Shown piece after piece: positions 1-11,841 of a stretch of DNA of 64,000 nucleotides. This DNA comes from Heracleum sosnowskyi (taxonomy: Eukaryota > Streptophyta > Magnoliopsida > Apiales > Apiaceae), in the NCBI GenBank assembly GCA_030848705.1, contig CM061236.1, positions 137,135,970 to 137,199,969 on the forward strand, given 5' to 3'. The first letter of the stretch is position 1. Each line of letters opens with the position of its first letter. A program made the position numbers and the translations under genes. The notes under the pieces were generated by a model. That model worked only from the letters and a program-made list of their open reading frames with translations. It had not been told where the DNA came from and ran no database searches.

Positions 1-683
1 ATCATTGTTAAAAAATATTCAAGTCTATTTTTTTCTTTATTATATTATAAAAATATATATTTATAAAACAAAGTAAATGAACGAGTATTTTTCAAAAAAT
101 GTATATTTTCTATTATTGAATTAGGGAGGAAGTGTTACAAAAAAAAGATATATATTTACAAGAATAATTAGAAGAGATAGTTGACAATTCACCGTGTTTA
201 AAAGGTCCAGAATAATAAATATAAATGAAAATTCAAGGTTGTTATGGATTAAAAAGTGTACTCGTAAATTAATTGCTAAGGTTTAAGAGAGCTTCGAGAT
301 GCTCTTGTTGTCGGGGACTAATTATAATCCTCATATTAATCAGTACACTTTTTAATATTAAATCTAACAGTTCTCCATTTAAGATTTAACGTTTTTTATT
401 AATTTGACAATAACCGGACCAAAATTTTGAATGAGATTTTTCTTACCCTTATTACATATGAGAATATAAATATAAAAATTATAGATGTCACGCTTCTAAA
501 TATGTCACATTTCAAATTATGATCAGGTCAACACTTTTAATTATTATCAAATCATATTTTTTTAATAATTTACCTCCAAAATTAATATTGCTTCTACTTT
601 TTCTATAAATTTCAATTCAAATAAAATAAGAAAATTATAGAATTTTAAAATGAAGTCGGTGCATGGCACGGGTTATAGGCTAG
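1..683 (+). mobile_element. Helitron-like element, 3' part (5' end outside window or unclear)
   Basis: AT-rich DNA ending in a Helitron-type 3' terminus: a short hairpin (GTGC-atg-GCAC, about 659-669), a spacer and CTAG at 680-683 followed by T. The terminal block closely resembles the reverse complement of the starts of the larger elements at 37160 and 48808. The stretch 340-470 (phrases such as ttaatattaaatctaac and a 'ccaaaattttg' motif) also recurs in degenerate form in those elements. No coding capacity is visible, so this is a non-autonomous copy. The 5' TC end was not located. Confidence 0.55.
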
Positions 684-710
684 TATTCATAATCAATGAA
701 ATGAATCACA

Positions 711-909
711 GGGGTGTTTGGATAAATTTTACAATGATTTAAACACATGCATTTTAAATTATAAAAAATATTTAAAAACACAAATATAAAAATATAAAAT
801 ATTAAAAACCAAAGAAATCAAGCAATAAGTTAAGGAAAATGTTAATAGTTATTGACATTCAACTTATGAACATATAAGTCGACTTATTTTCTGTTAGCCA
901 AACGGGCCC
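711..909. repeat. possible small MITE
   Basis: The interval starts with ggggtgtttgg and ends with ccaaacgggccc, an imperfect terminal inverted repeat of about 11 bp of the type common in plant MITEs. The interior is AT-rich and noncoding. I could not define a target-site duplication, so the family is not assigned. The rest of 684-1548 is AT-rich and noncoding, with a duplicated phrase (ttggaaggtgttaacca) near 1169 and 1328; I see no gene in it. Confidence 0.35.
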
Positions 910-1548
910 TTTGTCTGCTTTCTCGTAAGTCCTCCTAGTTTAAAAAAAAATTAATAAACACACTCCATTTTCTTCATTTTAATGATATTTACGTTTTAAT
1001 ACGTATTTTAATATGTAAATAATTGATAATTATACTTGAAAAAGGATTTAAACTTTACATCAAATAAAAGTTAGGTCCTAAATTTTTATATAGCTTAGAT
1101 TTAATTTAATTCAATTGTTTTTGTTAAATTATTTGAATTTGAATTTATTATTTCATTTTTGTTTTCTTGGAAGGTGTTAACCAACCAACCAAATTATCCT
1201 AGGGTAGTTTTTCAATGAAGTAATTTGAAACGTAAGAGAGTTATTATTATTTATTATTATTATTATATTTATTCCTGAAAATGTTATTTTTAAATTAACT
1301 CTTTTAGGAAAGTAGTATAGATTTTTTTGGAAGGTGTTAACCAAGTACCAAATTATACCCTATTTCGCTTATAATAGTATAGTATAGATAAATGAAAATT
1401 CAAGGTGTTTAAAAGAGTAATTTAGAACATTTTAATATTTTTAGAGACTTACGATGAAAAATATATATTTCAAGAATGTTGGTGTTTAAAAATGGTATTA
1501 TCAATTAATAATTCATAAATTTAAGAAAAGTATATACGTATTTATACA

Positions 1549-2074
1549 TGATATGGGCCGAAATATAACCCTAGATATAATTAATGATATATTAATTAGA
1601 CCTAATTTGGTCCAAGAATTAGGCCCGACAAAAGGCCTGAAACCCTAATTATTTATTAATTTCGTAATTAATAAATAAAGGAAAATACGCAGCTCATAAA
1701 AGAGTCCAAATATGATAATATCTTCATAGAAGGATCCAGAATCCCAATCAAATATTACGATGAGTCACAACACTTATCAGATAAGGATAATACTTGTCTG
1801 CCAAGCAAAACACTCCTTATTAGTTACCAATAACGAGACTTATCCATTAAGTCTCCTAAACATACTCTAAATATAAGGCTCCTGACGCCTATATAAGGAC
1901 CCTCGTCCTTCATTCTAGAACTACGTTTTATTGGCTTGATTCTCTATACGGCAGAGATACGTAGGCATCCTGTGAGGACCGATTTAGTCTCGAAATACAA
2001 GAGCAGCCATTAAAGCTTGCACGCTCACAAACCCTAGCATTTAATTCACAAAGCACGTTTTTCAATCTATAACA
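1549..2074 (+). repeat. 5' LTR of the Tat element
   Basis: It matches 9753-10278 base for base in length, with about 11 substitutions and no indels. It carries a TATA-like box (TATATAAG, 1890-1897) upstream of the likely transcription start in the region about 1910-1930. The leader contains short CT- and GA-rich words but no ORF. Confidence 0.95.
1890..1897 (+). promoter_or_regulatory. TATA box of the 5' LTR promoter
   Basis: TATATAAG sits about 180 bp before the LTR end, as expected for the U3 promoter of an LTR element. The same octamer is conserved in the 3' LTR near 10094. Confidence 0.7.
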
Positions 2075-2076
2075 TT

Positions 2077-2094
2077 TGGCGCCGTCTGTGGGAA
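2077..2094 (+). other. primer binding site
   Basis: TGGCGCCGTCTGTGGGAA starts two bases after the 5' LTR. The first nine bases match the complement of the plant tRNA-Asp 3' end; the rest diverges, so the exact primer tRNA is uncertain. Confidence 0.75.
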
Positions 2095-2107
2095 AACAAC
2101 ATCAACC

Positions 2108-4480
2108 ATGACAATCACACGAAGAACAAATCAAACTTATGAAGGAACTCCCGTCGCCTCCGAGGCCGGTGCTCAAGGAGCCCAACCACCGCCAACCACT
2201 GGCGCTCAAGGGGAGAATGTTCCCGTCACCGCCACTGAAGGACCCGAGGTCCCAATTACGTTTGATGGGACGATGGTTGTCCACGGATCTGTCCCTCAAG
2301 AGACACCTCACCAGCAACCAGTCACGACTAATCCACTGCTTATGAATGCACCACACAACCGTCAAGTTCATACCACTGATCTCCCTCAATATGTGAATCA
2401 GACCCTTGGGATGCCTACCCATGGCAGGTCCCCTCGACCCCCGGTGGGCAGTAGTGGTACCAATCTGGTACACCATAAGGCATATGTGCCCCCTTACATA
2501 CAAGGTTTGGAACCCCTAAACCGTCAAACCCAAACTCGTCAGATGTATCGAGACGATTTCTCTGGTCCTTACACTGAGGATGAAAATTACAATACTGATG
2601 ATGACTATCCCCCACGAAGAAGACGTTCTGCAAACAAGGAGCAAACCACTCAGGAAAGGATTGTAGCCCATGAGGCAGAGGTTGCAAAACTCAAAAAGAA
2701 GCTAGAGGAAGAAGAGGCTACAAGAGCAGCCGGGAGGCCTCCGGTAATTAATCTGGATCCTACTCCTCCGAGATCCAGAAGGGTTGAAACCCCAAGAGGA
2801 GATCCTACTGTATTGTTACCCCTAGGAGATCCTGACGATCCTACACCATCCTTCACTCAAGAGATAATGAAGGCCACTATATCCAGGAAGTTTAAAATGC
2901 CAACCATCAAAGCTTATGATGGAACGGGAGATCCCGCAAATCATGTAAGAACCTTCTCAAATGCACTACTGTTGCATCCTGCCAATGACGCTGTAAAGTG
3001 TAGGGCATTTCCACAAACCCTAGCGGGCATGGCTCAACGTTGGTATAGTCGCCTTCCGCCCAATTCTATTGGATCTTTCAAGGAACTAAGCAAAGCTTTT
3101 ATCAATCAGTTCATTAGTGGAAGGGTGCATGAGAAAAGCTCTGCATCACTCATGGCAATCCAGCAAGGAAAGAATGAAGCCCAAAGGGACTACATCAATC
3201 GATTCACTCGGGAGGGTTTGAAAGTCCCGGACTTGGAGGACAGAGTGGCTATGATAGCCCTGCAACAAGGAACTACTGATGACCACTTCAAAAGGTCGTT
3301 AGCTAAACATTCACCAGAGAGCATGCTGAAGCTCCAAGATAGAGCCGGAAAGTATATCAAGGCTGAAGAAAGCATGAGAAAATATGAACCCACTGCTAGC
3401 GGTAGTGGAAACTCAAAGAAAAGAAAAGAAACTCAGGAGTATGACGTCAAGGAAAAGTTTCCTAGAACGTCAAAGGACTCTGATTCTCCACCCAAGAGAA
3501 ACAATTTTGGGCCAAAGTTTACGGAGTATGCAAGATTGAACACTCCCAGGAGTCAAATTCTGATGGAGATAGCTAAGGAATGAGATCTCAAATGGCTGAA
3601 GCCAATGAGGGCTGACATGTCCAAACGGAACCAAAATCAATTCTGTCGGTTCCACAAAGAAGTCGGTCACGACACCGACGATTGTAGGCAATTGAAAGAT
3701 GAGATCGAATTTTTGATACGAAGAGGAAAACTCAGCAAATTCACCGAGGATGGAAATCAAGGGGGTCAAAGAGGAAACTATGAAAGGAAGGATTACGACA
3801 GAAGGGACACCGACCAAGATCGTAACCCTAAGCCCCGAGGGCCAGTCATCAATATGATATTCGGAGGGCCAACTGTTGTTGGGTCCTCCCGAAATTCAAG
3901 AACAGCTTATGCTCGAGAGGTAATGACTGTGGTTGGAGAAGCACCGAAGCGTGCCAAAACAGAAGTGTCAATAGGTTTTGATGATTCAGACTTGGAAGGG
4001 GTGAAGTTCCCCCACGATGACCCTCTAGTCATCATACCTGTGATTGGCAATTCTGAAACAAAGAGAGTCCTAGTCTACAATGGAGCTTCAGTGGATATCT
4101 TGTTCCACGATGCTTTTATCAAGATGGGTTACACTGATTCTCAGTTAACACCCTCAAATATGCCCATATACGGATTCAATGGGGTGGAATCAAAAGTGGA
4201 AGGCACTATCCAACTCTCAATGACCATGGGGCAAGGGATGAATACGTCTACTCGAATGCTGAACTTCATAGTTATAAAGGCAACTTCAACCTACAATGCA
4301 ATCCTGGGAAGGGCTGGTCTTCATGCGTTCAAGGCCGTTGCCTCTTCTTATCATCTGAAAATCAAGTTCCCAACAAGGAATGGGATTGGTGAAGAACGAG
4401 GAGACCAAAAAATGGCTAGAAGTTGTTATGTAGCCGCGTTAAGGCCTGATGGAATCGGGGGGGCAAGTTCTCCCAATTGA
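2108..4480 (+). pseudogene. Tat gag-protease, interrupted
   Basis: One reading frame runs from ATG 2108 to 4480 but is cut by an in-frame TGA at 3581-3583. Visible parts in order: a low-complexity Pro/Gly/Thr-rich N-terminus, a short charged coiled-coil-like stretch near residues 180-205, the retrotransposon gag domain (about 270-370), and after the stop a zinc knuckle of the C-x2-H-x4-H-x4-C form seen in Tat elements (3644-3685). A retroviral-type aspartic protease fold follows (about 4050-4350). The residue expected to be the catalytic Asp is Tyr here (codon 4076-4078), so the protease would be inactive. The frame ends in a poly-G run near 4457-4464, where the downstream frame takes over. 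Confidence 0.88.
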
Positions 4481-6415
4481 AGACATGGATACTAGTGACA
4501 ATGAGGACCGAAGAGGGAAACCAGCTGAGGATTTAATCCCAATTCCCTTAATCCCTGGTGAACCGGAGAAGGTGACTTATGTTGGGGCACTACTTCCTGA
4601 GCCATTGAAAAGCAAGCTCATATCTTTTCTTCAAGAGAACAATGACGTTTTTTCTTGGACAGCGGCTGACATGCCAGGGATTGATCCCCAATTGATAACT
4701 CACAAGTTGAATATGGATCCTGAAAGAAAGACAGTGAAACAAAATAAGAGAAATTTTACTCCAGAAAGGCAAGAGGCCATTAAACAAGAAGTTGAAAAAC
4801 TTCTAGAGGCCGGATTCATTGAAGAGATACAATTCCCGGAATGGTTGGCTAACCCTGTAATGGTCAAAAAGGCCAATGGGAAATGGAGGATGTGTGTAGA
4901 CTTCACTAACTTGAATGATGCATGTCCTAAGGATTGTTTTCCCTTACCAAGGATTGATGCATTAATAGATGCTACAGCTGGACACGAGATGCTCAGCTTC
5001 ATGAATGGCTTCAGTGGATACAACCAAATCAAAATGCACAAGGATGACATCTCCAAGGGGAAACCTACCAAAGATTGGTGAACAAAATTTTTGGACACCT
5101 AATTGGAAAAACCATGGAGGTCTACGTAGATGACATGTTAGTCAAGAGCCTCGATAAGGCCGATCACATTGAGCACCTCCGAGAGGCATTTGAAGTGCTA
5201 AGGTACCACAAGATGATGTTGAATCCAGCTAACTGTGCCTTTGGTGTAGGCTCGGGAAAGTTTTTAGGCCTAATGGTTTCCAAGAGAGGAATCGAGGCCA
5301 ATCCCGATAAAATCAAAGCAATTCTAGACATGGAACCACCAAAGACTGTCAAAGATGTCCAAAAACTAACGGGAAGAGTGGCAGCATTGGGAAGATTTAT
5401 CTCCAAATCAGGAGAGAAGTGCTTATCTTTCTTCAAAGCACTCAAAAATGTGAAAAACTTTGAATGGACAACTGAAAGCCAAGAGGCCTTTGAGGCCCTG
5501 AAGAAATACATGGTTGAGGCACCACTGTTGGCAAAGCCCAAGCCAGGGGAAATTCTCTGTTTGTACTTGGCAGTTTCTAGCACAGCCCTTGGATCCGTTT
5601 TGGTAAAAGAAGAATTGAAGGTTCAGAAACCCATCTACTATGTGAGTAATATTCTACATGGGGCAGAAATAAACTACTCAACGATTGAGAAGTTTGCCTT
5701 AGCCTTGATAATGGCCTCATGAAAGCTACGCCCGTACTTCCAGGCTCACAAGATAGAAGTTTTGACTAATCAACCTCTAAGGAACATTCTGCACAGCCCT
5801 CAAGTTAGTGGAAGATTGATCAAATGGGCTATTGAGTTGGGGGAATTTGATATCAAGTATAAGCCTCGCACGGCCATAAAAGCTCAAGCACTCGCTGACT
5901 TCATGGTTGAATGTACCATTGACAACCAAAAAGTCGGGGGGCAGGAAGTAGTAGTGGAAGACAACAAAGATGAAGACACGGTGTCCAAGGAATGTTGGGT
6001 GCTCTATTTTGATGGAGCATCAAAAACAAAATCAAGTGGAGCTGGTTTAGTGCTACAAAGTCCTGATGGATTCATAATAGAGTATGCACTAAAACTTGAC
6101 TTCCCAACGACAAACAATGAGGTTGAGTATGAAGCTTTGATTGCTGGCTTAGGGCTGGCTGGAGCCCTGATGGTCAAAACTCTGAAAGTATGTGGAGACT
6201 CGAGGCTAGTGGTTTCCCAAGTAAATGAGGAGTTTGAAGCTAGAGATGAAGTCATGGCCAAGTACTTGAAACTTGTTAAGGCCATCATGACTCAGTTTGA
6301 TGAATGCTATGTGGAGCACGTTCCGAGGGGGGAAAACGTGAAGGCTGATGCCTTGTCTAAGTTTGCCTCTTCTGAAATTGAAAACTATGCAGGAGTGTAT
6401 ACTTCCAAGTCTTGA
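4449..6415 (+). pseudogene. Tat reverse transcriptase, RNase H and archaeal-type RNase H, interrupted
   Basis: Frame 3 (4449-5081) encodes the RT N-terminal fingers and palm. Near 5060-5068 it jumps to frame 2, with loss of roughly 25-30 residues of RT palm compared with family members. The catalytic YVDD motif survives at 5123-5134. The first RNase H (about 5540-5800) is cut by a TGA at 5720-5722. The second, archaeal-type RNase H is intact at about 5990-6370, with the acidic residues in FDGAS, VEYEA, GDSRL and KADAL. This domain is what places the element in the Tat lineage. The reading frame shifts again near 6400-6415 at the integrase boundary. Function as a single polyprotein is lost. 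Confidence 0.88.
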
Positions 6416-7725
6416 AGACCCCAAGCATCAACGTAAAGTTGGTAGCACCCATTGGTATTACCAGTTGTTGGATTGATCCCATCAAAGCTCATCTGGAAAC
6501 TGGGTGGCTGCCCAACGACACTTCAGAAGCACGAAAGCTATACGTCAGAGCACTAAGGTATGCCCTAATTGAGGGAATCCTATACAAGAAGTCTTTCATC
6601 ATTCCTTATCTGAAGTGTTTGAGACCCCAAGAGGCAGAATTGGCCCTAAAGGAAGTACATGAAGGAATCTGCGGGCAACATTTGGGGGGTAGAGCCCTTG
6701 CACATAAAGTCACCCGTCTAGGTTTCTATTGGCCAAGCATGCTTGCTGATGCTAAAAGCTATGTGAGAAAATGTGAACGGTGCCAGAAACATGCACCAGT
6801 GGTTAGACAACCACCTGAGATGATGACATCCATTAACTCTCCTATCCCTTTTGCTATGTGGGGAATGGATATACTTGGGCCATTTCCAATGGCGAGTGCT
6901 CAAAGAAAGTTCTTGATAGTGGCAATTGACTACTTCACCAAGTGGATTGAGGCTAAGCCATTAGCCAAGATAACCACCAAGCAAGTGATGCAATTCTTCT
7001 GGGAAAATGTGATATGCAGGTATGGAATTCCACGAATCCTGGTCATGGACAATGGAACTCAGTTTAACAACGATGAGTTCAAGAAGTATTGCGATGAGAA
7101 TGATATCAAGTTGCGCTTCACTTATGTTGCCCATCCACAAGCAAATGGGCAAGCTGAGGTTGCAAATCGAATTATCCTAGATGGACTGAAGAAAAGAGTT
7201 GAACGCTCTAGAAACACTTGGGTAGACGAATTGCTCCCCATACTTTGGGCATATCGTACTACCTGCAAAGTCACCACCGGAGCAACTCCATTTCTATTGG
7301 CTTATGGAGCAGAGGCAGTGGTTCCGGTGGAAATTACTCACACGTCTCAAAGAGTTGAGGCTTATGAACCAGAAACAAATGAAGAAGGCTTGAGGCTAGC
7401 TTTAGATCTAATTGAGGAAGTTAGAGATGAGGCAAACGCCAAGATAGTTGAACATCAAAAGAAGGCATCTTTCTACTACAACCTAAGGGTTAAAGAAAGG
7501 TTCTTTCGGCAAGGAGACTTGGTTCTACGAAAGATTGAGGCATCCGGAGTTGGAAAAAAAGGCAAGTTGGCCCCAAATTGGGAAGGACCATATCGCGTTA
7601 AGAACGTATTTGGTCGAGGCTTCTACAAATTGGAAACCCTCGAAGGGTATGAGGTACCAAGGACTTGGCATGCCTCAAAATTTGAAAGTCTATTATGTTT
7701 AGTGCATCCTAAAAGGATCCGCTAG
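6412..7725 (+). pseudogene. Tat integrase, open frame of about 437 codons
   Basis: This is the best preserved part of the element. It contains the HHCC zinc-binding region (His residues near 6660-6710, CERC near 6775) and the integrase core with the D,D,E triad in WGMDILGP, VMDNGTQF and GQAEVANR (about 6863-7160). A C-terminal GPY/F module (WEGPYRV, near 7580) follows. The stop is TAG at 7723-7725. There is no upstream ATG in this frame, so it would have been made as part of a polyprotein. It is listed as a pseudogene because it is disconnected by the frame change at about 6410, although its own catalytic residues are present. Confidence 0.88.
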
Positions 7726-9740
7726 TTGGACAAGTAGAAATATGGTTTGATGAAATCATGAGCTTCCTGGAAAGAAGATGAAGGGTTGAACCCGTTTTGA
7801 TTGGTAGAAACATCCTCAAAGCATTGTCAAGACAAACTACAAATGAATGCAAAGGAAAGCATACAAAATATGCATGTCAACTGCACAAATAGAGCTGAAT
7901 ACAACGAACCCCGAAGGGTGAATGTTGCTAATAAACATACAAAAGAAAGCCTAAGATGCTTATTGTTAATTAGCGAAAATTTCAAGCTCAAGAGAAGTTT
8001 GATATGATAGACTTGAGAATGAATCACTACGAGTGGAGCCATCGGTAAGAACCCGTAAGGGTGAAGGGTTGAAACCCCAGAAACCTAAGACATTCAGTCC
8101 AAACCCCATCATTCGATATGCTCAATGAAAGGCTTGAAGCCAAAACAAGACGGTATAAGACATAAAAGGCTTATGCAAATGTCAAGTTAGCCTCGAATAA
8201 GGCAAAATCGTCGTAAATGTGTAGGCACTTTACACCAAGACGATACTCGTGAAACACTAGTGTATATTAAAATCCCCAAAAAGGGGTAGTAAGTCCCAGG
8301 TAAGGGATAAAAAGACCCCAAGTCTCGAAAAAGACCGGTATAATTTTTATGAAATCCTAGTGCATTATCATAGACGTTGGGAAGAACGATCAGCCATTTC
8401 AGGAATCTTCAAAAAACTGGAAAAAACTTTCAAATCTTCAATAAAATCCCAGAAAAATCTTCAACCAATGAAGATCAAAACCCAGAAACCTTCTTGGGAA
8501 GAAGATTTGAACCCAGAAAAGCGTGATAATTCCAGAAAATCTTCAACGAAGGAAGAAAAATTCCAGAAAATCTTCAACGAAGGAAGAAAAATTCCAGAAA
8601 AATAAGAACACAACCGTAAAAGACTCGCCGGAAATCGCCTTACCACGGAGAAAAAGAGAGAAAGACAGAGAGATTTAAAGAAAGTAATTTTTTGGAAAGA
8701 TTTGAGTGAAGAGTAAGAAATGAAATCTCACTCTTTTAGAGGCAAAGTGACTGGAAACTCAACCGGTCAAGGAAGTCTAACCGGTTACAGCCAGTCAAAG
8801 CCCATAATTGTTCTTTGGGCTGCTGGAATTAAAGGCCCAAGAATTAGGCCCATTAAGGGCCCAAGCTCCGCTATTAAACCCAGAAAAATTCAAGGCCCAA
8901 AGTCTAAAAGAAAGGCTCAATATCAATAGAGCCCAACAGAATACGAAGGCCAAATATGGAATCAAGGCCCAAGAGGTTGAAAGCTTAAGAAAATTCTAAC
9001 TCAAAGGTTAGAAATAATTCTAAGGCAAAAAAAAAAACGAGTTCGAGATCGAAAATATACTGAAAGCAAGTTCGAGAAATTGAGTTCGAAATTAACTTAA
9101 AAATCCAAATCGAACTAAACGACCTGAAACCTATTTGAGGTCGAAAAACAACTACAAAATCGAGGTCGAAATTGTGCTAAGTCATAATCGATAAAACCTG
9201 TTCGAAATTGAACGGAAATTTCTGGTCGACAACTTCGATTTCAACACAGTTCTGGTCGAAAATTGAACTGAAGATTCCTGTTCGACAATAAACTAAGCCG
9301 AGCTCAAAATTTTCTGGTCGAAAATAAACTGGAATTTCTGGTCGAAGAGTTCGATCTCGTCCCAGTTGAGGTCGAAAATCCTGCTCGAAATTACACTAGT
9401 TCCTGATCGAAATTTCCTGTTCGAATTTACACTGAAATTCCTGGTCGACAAGTACGACCTCAACCCAACCCTAGTCGAAATTTCTAGTCGAAAAAGTACT
9501 AGATCCTGGTCGAAAATTCCTAGTCGAAAAAGGCTTAAATTTTCTGGTCGACAGCTTCGACCTCGACACAGTCCTGGTCGAAAAAGACTTGGAATCCTGG
9601 TCGAAAATGACCTGGATTCCTGGTCGAAAAATACCTAATTCTTGGCCATTTTTGGGCTGAAAATGCTTTGAAAAAATGGGAAAATTCCGGGAAAAATATG
9701 AAATAATTTCTACAAAAATCTTGAAGGGTTTTTCCAGAAA
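7726..9740 (+). other. long 3' untranslated region of the Tat element
   Basis: About 2 kb lies between the integrase stop and the polypurine tract. The first half holds short duplicated phrases (a 'tccagaaaatcttcaacgaa' type repeat at 8530-8600). Short open frames here (for example 8360-8605 and 8720-8929) show no family resemblance and arise from the repeats. The second half is the CGA-rich repeat field listed separately. Long repeat-rich 3' regions are known in Tat/Ogre-type elements. Confidence 0.8.
9030..9640 (+). repeat. irregular CGA-rich repeat array in the element's 3' region
   Basis: Roughly 25-30 copies of a short module around ctggtcgaaa / gttcgaaatt are spaced about 15-35 bp apart, often separated by a short variable tail. 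The array is rich in CG dinucleotides (TCGA), in sharp contrast to the surrounding AT-rich sequence. It lies wholly inside the retrotransposon. Confidence 0.85.
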
Positions 9741-9752
9741 TTGGGGGGCAAA
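9741..9752 (+). other. polypurine tract
   Basis: ttggggggcaaa directly precedes the 3' LTR and fits the plus-strand primer site of an LTR element. Confidence 0.85.
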
Positions 9753-10278
9753 TGATATGGGCCGAAATATAACCCTAGATATAATTAATGATATATTAAT
9801 TAGACCTAGTTTGGTCCAAGAATTAGGCCCGACAAAAGGCTTGAAACCCTAATTATTTATTAATTTCGTAATTAATAAATAAAGGAAAATACGCAGCTCA
9901 TAAAAGAGTCCAAATATGATAATATCTTCATAGAAGGATCCAGAATCCCAATCAAATATTACGATGAGTCACAACACTTATCAGATAAGGATAATACTTG
10001 CCTGCCAAGCAAAACACTCCTTATCAGTTATCAATAACGAGACTTATCCATTAAGTCTCCTAAACATACTCTAAATACAAGGCTCCTGACGCCTATATAA
10101 GGACCCTCGTCCTTCATTCTAGAACTACGTTTTATTGGCTTGATTCTCTATACAGCAGAGATACGTAGGCATCCTGTGAGAACCGATTTAGTCTCTAAAC
10201 ACAAGAGCAGCCATTAAAGCTTGAACGCTCACAAACCCTAGCATTTAATTCACAAAGCACGTTTTTCAATCTATAACA
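9753..10278 (+). repeat. 3' LTR of the Tat element
   Basis: 526 bp, matching the 5' LTR with about 11 substitutions. It is followed by the ATACA target duplication at 10279-10283. Confidence 0.95.
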
Positions 10279-10283
10279 ATACA

Positions 10284-11323
10284 GTTTTATTAATAGAAAT
10301 TATAAAAAAAAAAACTAGTTTTTCTAAGTTATTTTGCGATTTTATCATCTTGTGAAAATATATGCAGAAATTCATTCTGCAACCAAATTTTTTACGTATT
10401 TTCTTAAAAATAACTGGAGTGGATTTTGGTTGCATTTATATTACTTGGATTACATTTGGTTTAATCAGTTCATTAAACAACTTATTATACAATCAAATAT
10501 TATTTCCATTATTAAACTTTTAAAGTTGCATTTGTGATCGATATGTCAGTTGCAAATATGATTGCAAAATTTGGACACAGTATTTTTGTAAATATTTTCT
10601 AAAAAATAATATTTTTGTAAAATATAATTTTTTTTAAAAAACATTTTTGCAAAAACATTTCTGGAATTAGGTGTTTCCGAAAAACCCTATTTATTAATCC
10701 CTACCTACAACCTTTTCTCTTATATTTTTTTCTCTCTTTTTCTTTTTGAAGGGTTGACGTTGTTAGTTTCAAATCAAGTAAAATATTTTAATTTATATAA
10801 TTTGAGATGTAAAGATTAAATTTCTTTTAAAAATTTCTTATATTGTATATATATATATATATGAAGACTCCATGAGTAACCAATAAATTGGGTAACCTAG
10901 TAATTCAAATCTTAACATTTAAAAAATAAAAACAGTGAATGACTCAGATTTACGTTTATTTACATCCAAAAATATCTATGCTTGTAATGCATTAAATATA
11001 TTTGTTTGTATTATTCTTTTTTGTGGGATTCGTTTTCATCAATAATATTACGGTATGTGTTTTACTGTATTTATTTTGTTTTACAATTTTTTATTGTATT
11101 ATATTTTATGTCTTTCGAGTTTATTTTGTGTTATTTGTTTTTTTATGTTCGGGATTTTTTGGTTATTTATAATTTTCATTATATATTTTTTAATTTAAAT
11201 TGATGTTTCTATTTTAATATGTATTTTTTTATTTGTTATGTGTTCTGTATTAATTGTGTTATGTATTTGTGATTGTTCTACTTTTATATATATGTTCGTG
11301 TGGTTGATTAACTACTGTTCTGT
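10284..11323. repeat. AT-rich intergenic DNA with a dispersed noncoding repeat
   Basis: No gene is seen. The part 10330-10620 (phrases such as ttaaacaacttattatacaat and repeated 'gcaaaaa/tttttgc' words) reappears in inverted orientation at about 18950-19270. It is therefore a dispersed repeat, possibly a decayed MITE. A TA microsatellite lies at 10844-10862. The small open frame at 11006-11203 is T-rich low-complexity translation and is not credible as a gene. Confidence 0.5.
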
Positions 11324-11801
11324 AAAATTTTGTATTTGTATTTCTGTGTTTTGTAAAACAATACATAACATTTTATAAAAAAAATACAGAACATGGATGA
11401 TGTACAATTGATAAACTATTTTTCTGTAAATTTTAATTTATGTTCTTCCTATGTTCTATAATAAAAGAATTATTTGAATTAAAAAATGTTCATTATTTAA
11501 AAATGATTTTAATAATTCCGATGTTCTATAAATCTTTTGTATTAATTTTTTTCCATTTAGTTAAAATTTTGTATTTGTATTTCTGTGTTCTGTAAAAAAA
11601 TACAGAACATGCTATAAAAAAAAATACAGAACATGGGTGATGTATAATTCATAAACTATTTTTCTATAAATTTTAATTTATGTTCAACCTATGTTCTATA
11701 ATAAAATAATTATTTGAATTAAAAAATGTTTGTTATTTAAAAATGATTTTAATAATTCCGATGTTCTATAAATATTTTGTATTAAATTTTTCCGTTTAGT
11801 T
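11324..11801. repeat. 239-bp tandem duplication (two copies)
   Basis: Copy 1 is 11324-11562 and copy 2 is 11563-11801, both starting aaaattttgtatttgtatttc, with about 90-95% identity by eye. Each contains an inverted pair around ttctgt...acagaa (copy 2: ttctgtaaaaaaatacagaa) that could form a hairpin. Noncoding and AT-rich. The origin is unknown; it does not match other elements in the window. Confidence 0.85.
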
Positions 11802-11841
11802 CTCTAATACTACAATATTATGTAAAAACTTATAATTTTAA

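Larger units (their letters stand above)
1549..10278 (+). mobile_element. Ty3/gypsy LTR retrotransposon, Tat lineage, complete ends but defective coding region
   Basis: An 8,730-bp element bounded by two 526-bp direct LTRs (1549-2074 and 9753-10278), each starting TG and ending CA. It is flanked by a perfect 5-bp target duplication ATACA (1544-1548 and 10279-10283). A primer binding site follows the 5' LTR and a polypurine tract precedes the 3' LTR. The domain order is gag, protease, RT, RNase H, a second archaeal-type RNase H, then integrase with a GPY/F end. The extra RNase H before integrase is the known hallmark of the Tat group. I count about 11 differences between the LTRs (about 2%), suggesting insertion roughly one to two million years ago under usual plant rates (inference). 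Two in-frame stops, two frame changes and an RT deletion show that this copy cannot encode its own proteins. Confidence 0.95.

Noticed and set aside
9030..9640. CRISPR-like array (short repeats with variable spacers)
   Set aside because: Repeats are imperfect, spacing is irregular, the array is inside a plant retrotransposon, and no cas genes exist here.
11006..11203. A small hydrophobic membrane protein
   Set aside because: T-rich DNA gives Phe/Tyr/Leu runs by chance; there is no promoter, context or homology.
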